From the NCBI GenBank assembly GCA_032158295.1, contig CM063246.1, positions 7,803,589-7,867,588 of the forward strand: a stretch of 64,000 bases of DNA, written 5' to 3'. Under the pieces are notes generated by a model, which saw only the letters and a list, made by a program, of their open reading frames with translations, made no database searches and was not told the DNA's origin. Below are positions 20,500-33,653 of this stretch, one piece after another. This DNA comes from Pycnopodia helianthoides. Its lineage: Eukaryota > Echinodermata > Asteroidea > Forcipulatida > Asteriidae. Every line of letters starts with the position of its first letter. Position 1 is the stretch's first letter. The position numbers and the translations under genes are program-made.

Positions 20500-21420
20500 T
20501 AATTTAATTGCTATTAATGTTATTATTATATTCATTGCCAGAATTATTATCTCCGGTAATGAAAATAAGAGAAAATTCAGGCACAGCCAGAGGAAAAACT
20601 AAATGGACACACAGAGAAAGCAAAATATAAGACCTTTTACCCGGTATTAGACACTGGCAGGCCTACTTTATGATTTTATATGAATGTACAATTTCGGGGA
20701 AAATCAACCCCTCTGCCAGCCCGCACGCTGCCGCCCCCCCCTATAGGCCCATGTGAAAAAGAACTAATATACAAAAACAAACTATTTCGGACAAAATTAC
20801 TGTCGCAGGGTGCTAATAGTATCTCATTAGACTGCATAGAAAATTAGCTCAAAAACTCCGTTGTGTTTGGAACCGCGACACAGAAACATTTACGATCCGT
20901 TTACTGTAGATTCGAATCTGTTGAATCGATCCCGGATCCTACGCAAATCTTTTGGCACCGCATGGTTTATATATATATAGCGCCATTCACAAACAATACG
21001 CGCAACATCAATCAATGTATCCGGAACTAGGAAAAGACCTGCCATTCTAGTGAACATTGTTGAAATATTTCTACACTGTTTCTGAAAAACAAAGATCTTT
21101 GAAAGCAAACCGTTTTGGAATCTTGATTTTTAGAATTAAGGATTTTAGAAGATTTTGGTTTTCTACAAGCATTCCTCGTTTCACCATTGTGTTACGTTGA
21201 ACATGACAAAGTGCGTTTTCGCGGCCGCCATTAAAACCCCTTCGGAGCTTTTAAAGGGACATTATGTGGGGGAATAAAATGAGAAACAAATCTTCGTTCG
21301 AACGAAGATTTTTTTTCTTGAGCGAAGATTTTTCCCCCTTTTTCACCTTTAAGTGCTCCGTATAACCCCTCCTTCAAAAAGGGAAAAAAGAAAAAGCAAA
21401 ACTAACAAATACAAAAAGAA
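20500..21420. other. Intergenic, nothing recognised
   Basis: No supported gene. A short TATATATATA tract near 20970 and a CTTCGTTCGAACGAAG palindrome near 21291-21306 are the only marked features. Confidence 0.4.
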
Positions 21421-23450
21421 CTAGAATTTAGTGTTTGTACAAACAAACACAGAGGTGTTCGGCTATCAGAGGGGTCAGTGCTTAATTAAATCGATGAAAA
21501 GATTGATAGCTTTAGAAATTTCACGGAAAGTACATTTATTACACAGGAAATAAATGCAAAAGTTACTACTTAACTTCCGCTTTCAACCGAAAGTCAAGGT
21601 CAATTGAGGTCACACACTGTGTAGCGTTTGTTTATTTTTGGAAGACCTCTCTGATGATGTATAGATGGTAAATCAAGCAGTTATATAGAATTTTTCAAAT
21701 ATTAAACTTTATTTTAATTTAATTGAACACCTGATGACGTCACTATGACGTCAAGAAAGCGGTGCCTTCTAAGTTTGAAGGTTGTGTGATCTTTGAAAGT
21801 GTGTTTTGTTATCTGACAAAAATGCTCACACTTGGATTAGATTGACAGCCCATACAGCCGTGCTCTGTGCATAGCCTATGCCAAATGGACTTTGCCCCCC
21901 TGTGATCATTCGAGCGGAACAGCCCGCCAAAGTGCCTTTGCACTATACACGGTTGCACTATACACAGTTAAAACGCGGGTAATCACACTCGTGGGCTTTA
22001 ACGTCTGATTTCAACCGGAAGTTAAGGTCTATTTATATCATCTAAAAGAGGTTTTTTGAGATATGGAAATATTTTTGATGTTATCAACTTCCGTTTGAAC
22101 CGGAAGTCGAGGTCAAATGGGGTCAAACTGTGTTTAGCACTTGTTAAGCATTGGACACCTCTCCGATGATGTATAGATTGTAAAAATCCAAATGTGTGGT
22201 TCATGAGTTATGATTTTTTCAAATATTAAGCTTATAATTAATGTAACTCGACACCCGATGACGTCATCATGACGATTTAACTTTTAGGTTCATCTACAAT
22301 TTATACTCTACCTACATGTAAAGTTTCAAGTTGATACAATTTTTACAACTGTGCATTTTGGTGCGGACAATCGCCGCGCAGAAGAAGAAGAAAAACTTTA
22401 AAAAAACTAGACTTAAGTTTTTGTTCTAACAAAAACAAGGTGTTCGGAAGACACGTGACCAAATTAACAGAGCTGGTGAAAAAAAATCAGGAAATTTGGT
22501 AGACAATGTTTTCAAATTAACATTTTTGAAATAAAGCTTAACTTGAAAACTTATGACGTCATCGCGACGTCCTTATTTAGCTAGCATGCGTTATGAAAGA
22601 GGGTCAACTCATACGTGCGCTTTAATATCGGTTTCTACCTTTATGGAAAAATCAAAATGTTGTCGTCTCTTTGCCAAATTTTGAGCAGGATCATATATCT
22701 ACATGATTTATAGTTTTTGAGACATAAATTTCTGGAAATGTTCAACTTCCCGTCTGAACTGGAAGTGAAGGTCAAATGGGGTCATGATATGTGTAGCGTT
22801 TGTTGAACTTTTAAACGATCAACCCGATGATGTGTAGATTGTAAAAATCCAGCATGTGGTTCCGGAGTTATGAATTTTTCAAATATTAGACGGGCTATCT
22901 TTGGGGATATGCAATATCGATGAAACAACGGCGACATTGTATTCCAACATGTAGCTGTTCGGTGCAATGCACACGTAAACCTAACTAAACGTGCAATGTA
23001 CATGTGGCTGTACAGTTACAGCGTATGTGTACGTGTGTTCTTTCACTATCGTGCGTCGTCAATGCGGGTCTACGCGTTAAACGGGCGCTTTATCGTCCTT
23101 TTCCGACCAGATGTAAAGATCAAAAATATTGGTATCTTTGTGCAAAAGTTTGGGCAGACTTAATGTTCTACAACCTGATCCAAAAATCATGCTGAATAGT
23201 TAACTAGTATTTAAGATATGAATTTTTGAAATATTTAACTTCCGGTTTGAACCGGAAGTCAAGGTCAAATGGGGTCAAGTTTTGTGTAGCGTTTGTTACA
23301 TCTTCAACGATGACATCTTGTCCGATGATGTGTAGATTGTAAAAATCCAACATGTGGTTCACGAGTTATGATTTTTTACAAATATTAAACTTTTATTTAA
23401 TGTAATTCAGAACATGATGACGTCATCATGACATCATCAAGTTTGTGTCG
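21420..23450. repeat. Family G composite, 4-5 diverged units
   Basis: Units carry, in order, CCGGAAGTCAAGGTCAAATG, a GATGATGTGTAGATTG run, CACGAGTTATGATTTTT, and CACCTGATGACGTCATCATG. Starts of the GGAAGT block are near 21590, 22103, 22761 and 23255. Between units are ACTAGA-linked hairpins (21431-21450; 22418-22437). Each unit has two AGGTCA-type half-sites four bases apart. Confidence 0.75.
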
Positions 23451-23839
23451 TCTTGATAATAAGTTTCAATTGCCCTATGAGTTTCAATGTTTAATTCAAT
23501 TTGAATTTTGAGGTATGCCCCAAAATTGAATTTTTTTTCACGAAAAAACACAAAGGCAGACTTTGACCTTCCGGTACGACCGGACGTAAAGGTCATACGA
23601 TTTTGACGACTTTTCAAATGTTGCCCTAGTCTTGAACTATTAGATGCTTAAATATGAACATCAAAGCTTTCAAATTGTCGAAGTTACATTAAAAAGCAAA
23701 CAGTCCCTTTAAAACTTAAAAAACCTAGTAATTCGACACGTTATTTTCAAGTTTCAAGTTTATGTGAGTTTGGGAAGTGTGTCATTACTTGCGGGAAAAT
23801 CGACGCTGAGAAGAAGCTGAAGAAGTAAAAAAAAAAAAA

Positions 23840-24125
23840 AAACGAACAAAAACAAGAGGTCTTCGGACTTTTGTCCGAACACCTAAAAAAAAAAAAAAAA
23901 AAAAACGAACAAAAACAAGAGGTCTTCGGACTTTCTCCGAACACCTAAAAAAAAATAAAAATAAAACCGAACAAAAACAATGAGTTGTTCGCGCTGTGGC
24001 ACGAACATCTAAAAAAAGAACGAACAATAACAATGAGTTGTTCGCGCTGTTGCACGAACACCTAAAAAAAAAAACCAAAACCGAACAAAAACAATGAGTT
24101 GTTCGCGCTGTTGCACGAACACCTC
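23840..24125. repeat. Five tandem A-rich/hairpin units
   Basis: Each unit is GAACAAAAACAA followed by an imperfect hairpin such as AGGTCTTCGGAC/GTCCGAACACCT or GTTGTTCGCGC/GCACGAACACCT, then poly-A. The hairpin arms change between units while the leader is constant. Confidence 0.82.
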
Positions 24126-24129
24126 AAAA

Positions 24130-27100
24130 AGAACAACAAAAACAAAACAAAATTTCTTACTTCCTCATGAAAGTATATACAGTTTAGGAAGAAAACATGT
24201 TAATTCGGGGAAAATTATATCCTCACTGGAGTAGAGTTTCATTACTCTTTAGTAGTTGTACAGACAGATTTTATTTACGTCAATTCGGAACAAAGAAACA
24301 TCCGGGACACGGGGACAGCGATTGCAATATTAAGCAGAAAGCCACTCAGCCTTGAGAGAAACGAAAGAAAGGAAGTCTACCAATTAACGATTGTGCGCCC
24401 GCAGCGGACCAATCAATGCTGGCTAATTAACCCCGTGAGCACCCGTTGACACAACTCAATCAAAATTTCAAAATAATAGAGACGTACCATCAACACAAAC
24501 AAATAACAAATTGGCACGCGAACAAAACATAATGCACCCACAACCCACTCCTCTTAAAATATCTGCAGTAATGAACTTTGGCCTTTGAGCACCCACTGCT
24601 GTAGTTGATAGCATGGCATAAAAACAGTCATTTTTTTCTTGGTTATAAGCACGGGTAACGTGACCGTCCGGCCTATATAGCTCCACCCCTAAGAATGGAC
24701 TGACATTTTGCGTAAACGGCAGCCGTGACCAACAAAACGACCTTTCAATGTGATAATACCGGCATTCAATAGATTTCTGGCCTAAACACAATCACCTGGA
24801 TATTTCAATGAATGCACGTAAGTAATTATCGCTTAAACTCCGGTACAAAATATATGCACCGATTATTATGCAATGGAATTCAACCAACGGCACGTTTTTT
24901 GATAATAGGCTGTGTTGTAGGCCAACGTACAGGCCCGCACTTCATGTTATGGAACACTGTTTATTATAGGCAATAGTGATTTTACGTTCGGCCGTTGATT
25001 TTTATTATTAATCACGCAACTCATTAAAAATAAATGTGGAATTTTGAAACGAGATTAGGACACCTGATGCTGTTCAATATACTGACAAAACCGACTGATG
25101 TGTTATTTTCAGGCTGTACTGAGCTAGCCTATTTCACTTCGAAATTGTCTCAATATGTTATACATTGCCTCCATATTTCCTAACGACATAACACACACAT
25201 TAAGACAGACTGATTTCTTTTTAAATCAACTGTAGAAATGTGGTTTTATATTATACAAAGTATGCCTATGCTGTCAAATCCCATAACCATACCCACGTCG
25301 TACGTAGGCTTGTTTATATATGACACTAGTAACATTCAATTTTTGTATTGGATGCTGGCAGTACAATACACATCGTTCTGACGTGGTGATGAGATTAAAT
25401 CGGTCCAATTACCTTGTCCATTGACATTCAAGGTAAAATGGTTCTAAACCTGCATGAAAGATAACCGGTGACACTGCGAGTAGAAATGACGAGAGCCATC
25501 TTGTTTGTTTTCCCCTCACTCAAACCTCAAACCAATGTGATCAGAGAGAGGCTGAATGGGGAAAATAGTCTGATTCCTGTTTTCAAATGATCCAAACCAC
25601 TGCCCGTCTATCGCACAGGGGTCACGACAAACAAGGTGGTTTCACAGCGATGTGCACATTGACGTTGGAACATTATCGACAGTGTAAGTTTTCTTCAGTT
25701 CTAGCTCGAGCAAATAATTCGAAAAAAATTATTAAAAAAAAACCAGACAGATTAACGGTCAGCTGTGATACCCTAACTGACGTTTGCAGTTGGTTTTTGC
25801 TAATTGATCGAATAACTGCGCCCATGAGTTTTCAACAGCATAAAATTATTTGGGGGTCATCCACACCTTTCAGAAACACATGGCAGAAGTTGAACACACT
25901 GGGGTTGTTGGTTCACCTTGAAAATCTCATTAGGAACTCTATTGGATAGCCCCGTGTCTAGCCAAGGCTAAGGGGCGGGGCTTCAGAGCAAAATCCTGCT
26001 GGTAATCATCGTTGAACATAACTTATAAAGTTTATGAACCGAAACACAACATCTCGCTTCAATGGACAGTGTACATAACATTGGTAAACTTGAGTATAAG
26101 ACCTATTTGATCTATTCTCACAGATTTATACATAAAATTAGTTCACGTAGTATGAAGGTAGCCGTGGAGGACAACTTCCCCTCGAAATAGTTTTGCCCAA
26201 TATGCTGAAAGCTTTTTGAAGAAAAAAGAGCAAAGTCTGAAATTCGTTATTTTAAAGCAGCGGTGGGGGTTTTTCACTTTGATTTTCTCGTGACTCCGAT
26301 GTCCTACTGCGCTTTGTCACAGGTTTGTTATTTCATGTATATATTGGGTCACACAATGAATACTATAGTCTTTGAATGGCCGAGTGCTTTAGATTAACGG
26401 AAAACAATCAACGAATTTCAGTATGAAAGATTGCGTTACATTAGGCATTATAAAAATGAAACATGTTTACCGTCCTGCATTTTTGAAAAAAGGAAGGAGG
26501 AGGGCATTTGTTTTTTCTTTCTTCAAAAATGGCAACCCCGACACATTTTTCGGGCTATTTTTTAAGATGGTTGCCAGCATTTTTCGGTGTGCTAAAGTCT
26601 AAAACTACGTTCTTATAAAAAAAAAAGGAAAAAAGAAAAAAAGGAGGCAGCCTCTAAAAAGGAAGCGGGCGGGGACGCTAAACATTTAGTTTTTTTCTAT
26701 TTGGCCTTACGGCATCGTAACAAAATAACAATGGAATCCGTTCGGCACACTGATGTCAGTTTGTTCCCGTTTCATAAATCGGTTATTATTTGCACAACGT
26801 CCGTCTGACAAAATATGAACCGATGTTATTTTAATGATTTTTAACGAAAAAAGAAAATACAATACAATCTACTTCTGATAAAAAAAAAAGATCACAGGTC
26901 AGTTTGGCATGTGTTGATTCACGACCGCAGTAATAAATGGAGCACTCTCCGTAGCCAAAGATGCATAAGGCTAACACTCTAAAAAAATAATGCTCGGTTA
27001 CAAGTCGAAATAAAAACAAACCTTATGAAATAGAAAATGGATTTTTTTTAAGGAGGTGAATCCTTACTCTGTCGTGAAGATCCACGCATAACCAGGCCAC

Positions 27101-27290
27101 AAAACTCATAACAATCGCTCAATAAACAGACGGGGGCTGTATAAATTAGACCCAGGGCATAATGTATTTCTCAACATCAAAACATGTTGAAGACATCACA
27201 TTCAATTCAATCCAACTCGACAGTTATTTCCATAATTCAAAATGTACATACGGGTCACTATAAAGAAGGTGTATTGAACAAAGATGTTTA
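24130..27290. other. Intergenic, no gene recognised
   Basis: Three kilobases of AT-rich sequence. Open frames of 107 and 120 codons (minus 24468-24791, plus 25587-25949) have no recognisable domain and ordinary base composition. No RNA gene or transposon ends were recognised. Confidence 0.4.
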
Positions 27291-27291
27291 A

Positions 27292-27677
27292 AGGACCATT
27301 ACAGAATTGGTAAGAAAAAAACTTGTAAAATATACTTTTTGATCACAGATTTACATAAAACTTACACGGTCTAATGATGATGACAGTAGAAAACATCCCT
27401 TGAAATATTTCTGTCTGAAATGCCATATTTGATGAGAAATGAATAAACTAATTTTGCGATTGGAGTTTATCGCTCAGTGAGCGTTTTATTCATCTGTTGA
27501 ACCTATATGATTTTTTGCAAATGTGTAGTCGGTTTTTCACTATTTTCTCGTGACCCAGATGGCCGATCGATCTCAAACTTCTACAGGTTTGTCAGTTTAT
27601 GTATATGGTGGATTACATAAAGTGCTTACACTGCCAGCAACTGTTTTGTTAGCAAAAACCAATTCTGTAATGTTCCT
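27292..27677 (-). mobile_element. MITE family A, copy 2, inverted
   Basis: AGGACCATTACAGAATTGG and complement, with TTAA on both sides (27288-27291, 27678-27681). Confidence 0.92.
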
Positions 27678-27679
27678 TT

Positions 27680-29265
27680 AAAGAACTACTGGAATCAAAA
27701 TTATATGAGACACAATAAAACAGAGGCATATGGAGGCATATTCAAAAGACAAGCTCTTGTTTAGAAATGCCGATCGGGGCTGATGTTGCGGTCGTCTTCG
27801 CTTTTAATTTAATCTCTCCGTTTCCGAGAATTGCATAGCTGACTTGGGGCGTAAATTTTTTTTTCTTAGGCCTACTTTAAATCCACGAGACGAGCAGTGA
27901 AACAGAAATTCATCATTGTCGTTGTCATGAGTGTCACATTTTGGAGATAGGAAGGACAACAATTAGTAGGTCAAACTAAGTATGTATGCCAACCATGCAA
28001 TAAAACAGCTATTAATTTAAAATTTATTGATCCTTAGAAACCGTGAGCCCTATTTTTGTCATAGAAACATTACGCTACAATTCTTCTAACGTTTATTCTA
28101 AATTCAATTCTAGAAATCGAGATGATCAGATCAGGTACATTGTGGCCTACACGATGAATCCTGACACACAAAAAAGGTTTTCCCCTTAAATTAAATTAAA
28201 TTCCTCTTAATCATATTAGGAACTACACTAATGAAATTAAAGAAGCAAATGGGACGGACATAATCAACTCTAATGGACCTTTCTATTTTTGATAAACAGA
28301 CCCGCGCTGGTTGGCATGGACGACCGAATGTTAACAAAACATTCAATCGTGTTAACAGGTGTTGTGACCAAATTCAAATTTCTGCAAACGTTACAAAAAT
28401 ATATATAACAAAATAAATATATAAATATATGTATATAGACATTACATGATTGGTTGCTTTGTTTCCAACAAATTCAATTTTGAATAATGTGTAACAATTT
28501 TTACAAACTGTGGCTATCTGGTTTTACTTTGCACATGGCTTCCCATGACAGTTTTCCAACCAATGGTTGGCAAAAACTCGGGCCGGGACTTTGCTTTACA
28601 TTAGAAAGGCGTATATAGACACAAATTAATGTTCCTAAACAGTGTCAGAGTGAGAATTTAAGCATATGCATAAAACTGTAGGTTCCCGTGTACATCTCAA
28701 TAAAATAATGTTTATAGCTCATAACAAATAATTACGACCATGTAGATAAAATACATTCAAGGGCTATCAATACAAAAAATGGGGGCAAGTCTTTTACAAC
28801 ACGTGACCGAAATGATGTATTCAAAATGGCGCCAGACTCAAGGTCCGTGGAAACACAGATAACCTGTTTACTAAACTCTAACACTCCTATTGCGACACGG
28901 CCGCGAATAAACAAATTTAGCACGACAGGTGTAATCGATTGTGTAGATCCCGTGAACGTACAGTGTTTTGGGGAAGAATACAATACAATCTTTTTACTTT
29001 ATAAAAAAACAAACAACAACCTGTAAAAAAAAAACCCCAAAACAACAACCAAATATCCACGTTTTTAGTGCCAACGACGAAAAACGATTCAAGGGAATTT
29101 GTGAGCAATCGAATTCAGCAACTGATTAATTTTTTCTTCTTCGCAACTTAGACATTATTTCATACGAAGATATTCCACCGTGGAATTGGTAGCAGTGTGG
29201 ACTTTATAATCCGTTTAGAAAAAAAACCAACTTAAAACAATGCATTTATTTGCACACTTCTTTCT
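27680..29265. other. Intergenic; one short open frame, function unknown
   Basis: Mostly featureless. At 28826 an ATG in AAAATGGCGCC context opens 66 codons on the plus strand (to 29026). A GT donor-like site (ACAG|GTGTAA near 28928) could end a first exon there, but no downstream exon was identified, so it is not called as a gene. Confidence 0.3.
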
Positions 29266-29269
29266 TTAA

Positions 29270-29639
29270 AGGCACTGGACACTATTCAAAATAATTGTTA
29301 GCATAAAAACTTACTTGGTAACGAGCAATGGAGAGCTGTTGATAGTATAAAACATTGTGAGAAACGGCTCCCTCTGAAGTAACGTAGTTTTTGAGAAAGA
29401 AGTAATTTCTCGGTAAAATATTTGAATTGATTTTGAGACCTCACGCGTGAAGTCTCGAAATCAAGCACCTGAAAGCACACAACTTCGTGTGACAAGGGTG
29501 TTTTTTCTTCCATTATTATCTCGCAACTTCGACGACCAATTGAGTTTAATTTTTCACAAGTTTGTTATTTTGTGCATATGTTGAGATAAACCAAGTGAGA
29601 AGACTGCTCTTTGACAATTACCAAAGGTGTCCAGTGTCT
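29270..29639 (+). mobile_element. MITE family B, copy 1
   Basis: Ends AGGCACTGGACAC/GTGTCCAGTGTCT with TTAA on both sides (29266-29269, 29640-29643). Internal inverted GAGACCTCACGCGTGA. Confidence 0.93.
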
Positions 29640-29644
29640 TTAAA

Positions 29645-30590
29645 ACTATTAAACCCCACAATGTTGATAACAATGTGTTCGGCTCATGCCCAAACCCCGA
29701 AAAAAGGAACATGGCGACACGGCCAATAGACCACAGGTTTGTGCCCGATGTGGCAGTAATTACGGCATCTAAACCATAATGACCACATTATGTGGTCCTT
29801 TCTCTATTACTATAGGTACAAGAATTGACAGATATGCCACACATGCATTGCACAGTATAGCAATAACCGAGCCAATGGCTGGGTATCGTGTTAATTACGC
29901 CTATGTGGAACATTTATTATGCGCCATATTAATTTCGTGCTTGACTGCACCGATTTGAACATGCTTCAGAAGGTCTACAGTAGCGACGGAAAGACAGGCG
30001 ATCTGCAGTCTTTAAAGAGAGACTAACATGGATACCATTATTTTGAGAGAAACATGAATGTAGTCAGACACTCTGAAATGACCCAGGTTATGAACTCGCA
30101 TCAAGGTGTCAAGTTGCTAGACGTATGCCCTGGCCAATTGGGGACCACTTCCCAACGGACTTTTAACCTGTCGTGACAACACTAGAAAAAAAAAAACCTC
30201 ACACGCTTACACCATGGTACTGTTGTCAACTGTCCGTTTTTATAATTAGCACGTTAATTACTTTTCGGTGAACATAATCCTTTCAAATTCTCTTAAACAT
30301 CGGATACGAGATTATGGACACAAAAAACAAATTCCGAACCATCAAAGCCATCGGGAAGCCATCTGGTGAAGACATGATTGGTCAATTACAGGGCAGGTGT
30401 GACCTTTAGACCAAGGCTAAGAAATACGTTTTCGACCCCTGTGGGAATTTTTAAAGGGGGGGGGGGGTAATTGATGGATTTTTTGTTTAGTCAAAGGAAA
30501 GGATCGACCCAGGGTAACTTTTTTTAACATGCTGTTTGGCCAGGTCTCAGAAGGGGATATGTTGTTTTTGGTTAACTTTTTTGGGGTAGT
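29645..30590. other. Intergenic, nothing recognised
   Basis: AT-rich sequence with a G run at about 30459. No gene, RNA or transposon ends identified. Confidence 0.4.
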
Positions 30591-30593
30591 TAA

Positions 30594-30968
30594 AGGAACA
30601 TTACAGAATTGGTTGTTGCTAACAAAACAGTTGCTGGCAGTGTAAGCACTTTATGTAATCCACCATATACATAACTGACAAACCTGTAGAAGTTTGAGAT
30701 CGATCGGCCATCTGGGTCACGAGAAAATAGGGACAAACCGATTACACATTTGCATGAAATCATATAGATTCAACAAATGAATAAAACGCTCACTGAGCGA
30801 TAAACTCCAATCGGAAAATTAGTTTATTCATGTCTCATCTAATATGGCATTTCAGACAGAAATATTTCAAGGGATGTTTTCTACTATCATCATCATTAGA
30901 CCGTGTAAGTTTTATGTAAATCTGTGATCAAAAGTATATTTTTTTCTGACCAATTCTGTAATGTTCCT
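30594..30968 (+). mobile_element. MITE family A, copy 3
   Basis: AGGAACATTACAGAATTGG and complement with TTAA on both sides (30590-30593, 30969-30972). Lies about 0.9 kb upstream of the SLC10 copy 1 start. Confidence 0.93.
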
Positions 30969-31074
30969 TTAACAAAATAAGTTTACAAACCAACGGACAG
31001 TTGATAACTGTCTAATGGCATCATGGAGTGTTTTAAAAGGGGTTACTTGACTTTTCAGATCGTAGTGAATAAAA

Positions 31075-31300
31075 ACAACATTACATGATGTACAAACACT
31101 ATGCACACGCTGCACGCAGACGATCGAAAGTGCAAGCTGACAAACTACATCACCTCGGACCAATCATTACACAGATATGGAAAGCTTACGTCACTGCACG
31201 TTTATCCAATGAAATCATTGTATCCAATGAAACCATTGGGCCTGTACACTGGTCCCCTGCCTTTATCCCCAAAGGAAAAAGACAGGGGACCAGTCTATAT
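31075..31300 (+). repeat. Dispersed repeat shared with 44048-44275
   Basis: Shared runs include CTATGCACACGCTGCA.GCAG, ACGATCGAAAGTGCAAGCTG and CAGATATGGAAAGCTTACGT. Function unknown. It sits upstream of SLC10 copy 1. Confidence 0.75.
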
Positions 31301-31538
31301 CGGGACAAGACTGGAATCGTTCTCCGTGTTGTTCGGGAGGGATGAGCAGGATACGAGTTTCCGTGTCTAACTCTAATTTGCATTTCATTGAGGAAAATAT
31401 GTAAGTAAATTAAATCTGTGTGTGGGTATATATTCATTTTATTCACTTAGTGAATGAAATCTGTACTGTTCCGTTCCACTACTCGTAATAGAACAATCCG
31501 CGCTTCACCTCGTGACGGTACAACTGTCACATTGCAGT

Positions 31539-31590
31539 CACGTGTATCCAAAATCTGTATAAAATAGACCAAGGCTTCTATGCTGTATTA
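31539..31590 (+). promoter_or_regulatory. Candidate core promoter of SLC10 copy 1
   Basis: TATAAAAT at 31558-31565, with a CACGTG E-box at 31539-31544 just upstream. A start of transcription about 30 bases on would leave a 5'UTR near 275 nt before the ATG at 31865. Position and motif only; not demonstrated. Confidence 0.35.
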
Positions 31591-31864
31591 CCTATGAATG
31601 ATTTCACCAAGGAATTTTGCGCAGCAAAATGTTTAGACTGGACATGTTTTGTGCTCACTGAATGCTAATCATTTTTTAGGAGCAAATGAAGCCTTTTAGG
31701 TAGCAACTGACACATGTTGTATAGCACTTTGCTAAGCTATACAAGGGAAATCTTTCACTGAGAATACTATAATACAGGTTATGTCTGCATGGTGTAATAT
31801 ATTAATAGCTTCTCAAATAATTGCATTCAATCACAGATTTAACGAACCGACAGCGACATTGAAG

Positions 31865-33528
31865 ATGGCCGCCAGCTCGCTGTTGTTCATCTTACTTGTC
31901 CTACTAGCCAGGGGTTCCGGGGCTCAAAACAACACGGACGTGAACGGTAAGAACATCAGCTTCGAGATCGGCAACTATGGCACCGTGAAGCTTGTATTCC
32001 GAAAAACCTCCTTGTTGCAGCTTGTGGTCAACTCGTCAGATGAAGGTACCTTTGAATTCAGAAGTGCCGATGGGAATATATTTAAACCAACGGAAATGAT
32101 CACATTCACGGTCACGGAAAACACATCTTTTCCAATTTACATGACCGTGAGCTTGATAGGAAGTACATTGGGGAGAGCCTTCTCGAGGTGTTTAACACCG
32201 ACGGTGATGAATTACCACTAGCGTCAGCAACCGTAAATGTCCATCCGCCGTTCCAGATACTAGGTACCATAGCCACTGTTATTTTAACCGTCTGGCTCGT
32301 GATCTCATACGTGATCATGGCGGCCAAAGTGGAGCCCAGCGTCTTATTGGAAAAAATCAAACCGCCTTGGGGCGTCCTCATGGGGATGGTGTGCCAGTTC
32401 GTCCTCATGCCGCCCCTAGCCTACGCAGTGGCCAGGGTGTTCAAATTAACCGGCGCTCTTGCCGTGGGTCTGGTCCTGGTGGGGACCTGCCCCGGTGGAT
32501 TCTTCAGCAACATCGAGGTCTTGCTCCTGGACTGTGACATCGTCCTCAGCTTGACCATGACCACCTGCTCCACGTTACTGGCGGTAGTTATGATGCCCCT
32601 CAACCTCTTCATCTACGCCAAGCCGTTCGTGGGAGGCAACAGCAACTTGGAAACGCCGTTTCAGAGTCTTCTCATCCAACTGTGCGGATTGATTATGCCC
32701 CTAGTAATCGGGGTTCCGTTCTTCCATCGCTTCACGAAAGCTCGAGATATTTGTCTTAAACTTGTTAAACCCTTCACGTTAGTCTTGATGATCCTCGGGG
32801 TCGTTCTCTTTATACCTTCTCAATACTACATCTTCTACGGCGACTGGAAGGTTTGGACTACCTCAGCCCTTATGCCAGCCCTGGGGGCTTTTATTGGTAT
32901 TTCAATTGCAAGAATTGCAAATTTCAACTACACCTTTTCAATTACAGTTGCAATAGAGACCGGCTGCCAGAACACTCTGCTGGCGGTTTCGGTGGCGAAA
33001 CTTTACTACAAAGACCCCGAATCGGACATCGTTGCTATTATTCCATTACTCATCGCCATGGTGACAGGGTTCGAAGGTCTGGCTGTTGCCGCTTTGTATT
33101 ACATAGGTCTCTTCGTAAAAGGTAGAGTGAAGAAAGGACGAGAGTCCACGTCTTACGACGTTGAGGGCGGCGACAATCAAATGGAGTGCACCGAGATAAC
33201 GCGCCACCACCCCGCAACGACGAATAGCAGGATGCAACCACGGGAGCCACAGTTCGCAATCCCCGGTGACGGCATTGCGAACGGCCAGTGGTCACCACGG
33301 GTGTCTGAGAAGTCCGGCCGGTCGGCACTGAGCGTGCCGGTGGGCTTGGGTTCGGACGGAGAGGACTACGGTCCAGGGGAGGACCGGTATCACCAAGAAG
33401 AGGCGAGGGAGACATCGCTGTACCCGGAGGAGCTGCCAGACATGCCGCCACCTCGGGACGAGAATGTGACTAGGCCTAATGGGTGGGTGAACAACGGCTA
33501 TACGGTAGATCGGTCCGAGTGGATGTAG
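31865..33528 (+). pseudogene. SLC10-family (P3-like) sodium/bile-acid symporter, single exon, one frameshift
   Basis: The start at 31865 (GAAGATGGCCGCC) is preferred to an upstream ATG at 31781 because a signal peptide (MAASSLLFILLVLLARGSGA) follows directly. The first frame runs about 103 residues (N-glycosylation sites NNT, NIS, NSS, NTS), then the frame moves by -1 between about 32155 and 32185 near a GGGG run. The second frame is open to TAG at 33526-33528. It carries SWLV-like VISYVIMAAKVEPS, the SLC10 signature GTCPGGFFSN, MMPLNLFIYA and ETGCQN with the Glu/Gln/Asn that coordinate sodium in characterised SLC10 proteins, and a ~120-residue charged, proline-rich cytosolic tail. The remaining ~450 codons look conserved, so a sequencing error or very recent lesion is as likely as a true pseudogene. 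An AATAAA at 33725 is a possible polyadenylation signal inside a D element. Substrate unknown. Confidence 0.8.
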
Positions 33529-33653
33529 GAAGACGAGTTGGTCAAAATGGCAACAAAGAAGGTGTTTAAAAAAAAGTGTTAAGCTAATAATTATGACAGA
33601 ATATCAGTACCAAAGAATGCAATTACGGTGACAGTATTAAATGTTAATTCGTA

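Noticed and set aside
28826..29026. 66-codon frame beginning AAAATGGCGCC
   Set aside because: The start context is attractive, but no homology, no second exon and ordinary length for chance; described under the gap entry only.
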